64,000 nucleotides of DNA. Source: Nautilus pompilius. Lineage: Eukaryota > Mollusca > Cephalopoda > Nautilida > Nautilidae. The stretch covers positions 1 through 64,000 of the forward strand of contig JACATO010000921.1 of assembly GCA_018389105.1 (NCBI GenBank), written 5' to 3'. The notes below the pieces were generated by a model. That model had not been told where the DNA came from and ran no database searches. It saw only the letters and a program-made list of their open reading frames with translations. Numbering within the stretch: the first letter of the stretch is position 1; the number at the start of each line of letters is the position of its first letter. Of the stretch, positions 63,163 through 64,000 are shown piece after piece. Position numbers and translations under genes: made by a program.

Positions 63163-64000
63163 TATGGTTTTGGTATTTATTGCAAATATTCAGGTAAATG
63201 ATGATATTTTTATTATGTAAACTGAAAATATCTTTTAACAAAAACCTTTGCAAATCAAGTTTTTCTAGTATTGACACTTTACTAGAAAAATAATATTCAA
63301 TGTAATGACTCTTTTGAAATATTTCCTGAAATAAAATATTGAAAAAAAATAAAAGATTATATAGAAGCTTTATCACAATAACAATAAAAATTTTCATAAA
63401 TATTTGAATTCTATGAGCATAATATTCTCCAGATCAATTAAATTTAATAAATGATATTAATTTAGTAAATTTTCACTAGGTTTTTCTCATTTTATAATTA
63501 TCCTTCAAATGGTAATTGCTAAATAAACAGGCTTCGAATTATTATCTGGAAGGTAATAAAAAGAGATCTAACCAGACTTTAATAAGTATTAAAATATATT
63601 AATTATAGAAAGCTGTAAAATGCAATTGAAAATAAGTTTGTGAATTCCATGTGTACTTTGAAAAAAAAATCTGGCGGTTGTCAAAAAAGTTAATTTTGTA
63701 AAATTATACAGATTCATTATTATTGTTGAAATCTGTAATATTAACATTCAAATAAAAGTTATTAATTTTATTTTGAAAAATCAAAATAAATTTTAAAATC
63801 ACCTCAAGTTAATGATTTTCCAGATGAGAAAAGTTACACAAATGTATGTTTTATAAGGTACTTCAAAATATGTTATTTCTAATGCTGAAAACTGTATATT
63901 GGAATGTCATCTGAAAATTGCGTTAGAAGAAGGAAAATTAAACATGGAACAAATTTATTTGCATCAACATTTACAATATATGTTAGAACATAAATCATGT
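63163..64000. repeat. S repeat block 2, third part
   Basis: The S monomer resumes exactly after the Tc1 element with CAAATATTCAGGTAAATGATG (compare CAAATAATCAGGTAAACGATG at 23608). It continues through ATTGCTAAATAAACAGGC (63517) and GAAAGCTGTAAA (63608, compare 24038), then TTATTATTGTTGAAATCTG (63718), the empty-site counterpart of the CACTGG element. No gene is visible. Confidence 0.8.

Overview
This is eukaryotic, very AT-rich DNA with almost no open coding capacity apart from transposable elements. The elements (three IS630-Tc1-mariner types, a hAT-like MITE, and a CACTG-ended element carrying a protein family that I know from arthropods and other invertebrates) suggest an animal, most likely an arthropod. 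I cannot name the species. I see no rRNA, tRNA or CRISPR array, and bacterial features such as operons do not apply.

The window is mainly repeats at several scales. (1) Positions 1-9370 are a homogenised head-to-tail array of a ~2.46-kb monomer, here called M: three full units, one shortened unit and a stub. (2) Positions 9371-22566, 33111-40000 and 42120-54805 are older, longer blocks in which the same M landmarks recur in degraded form, notably a splice-donor-like motif. Two of these blocks contain a near-identical ~10.6-kb segment (12010-22566 and 44137-54805), offset by ~32.1-32.2 kb, with a more diverged tract in the middle. (3) Positions 22567-25850 and 54806-64000, with fainter traces at 29.1-30.8 kb, are made of a second repeat of ~1.65 kb, here called S.

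Transposons sit in these repeats, and the paralogous repeat copies act as empty sites that fix several insertion boundaries. They are: a CACTGG-ended element with TTA duplications at 24155-25486 holding a broken gene; a 424-bp hAT-like MITE at 40507-40930; an internally deleted mariner relic at 55928-56489; a nearly intact mariner-type element with a DD41D transposase at 57170-58526; and a Tc1 (DD34E) element at 61610-63160.

The part that looks single-copy, about 25.9-33.1 kb, holds the only hints of host genes: a two-exon candidate for a small secreted peptide (31828-32413) and a 167-codon frame with one stop (28591-29091). A possible terminal exon on the minus strand (21756-21986, duplicated at 54006-54236, decayed at 59556-59756) lies inside the repeats. 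None of these host calls is firm.

The most interesting signals are the array in which each monomer carries a 3' splice-like and a 5' splice-like site at constant spacing, the mosaic identity pointing to unequal exchange or gene conversion at 2.5-kb and 32-kb scales, and the association of an uncharacterised protein family with a transposon that has defined ends and target duplication.
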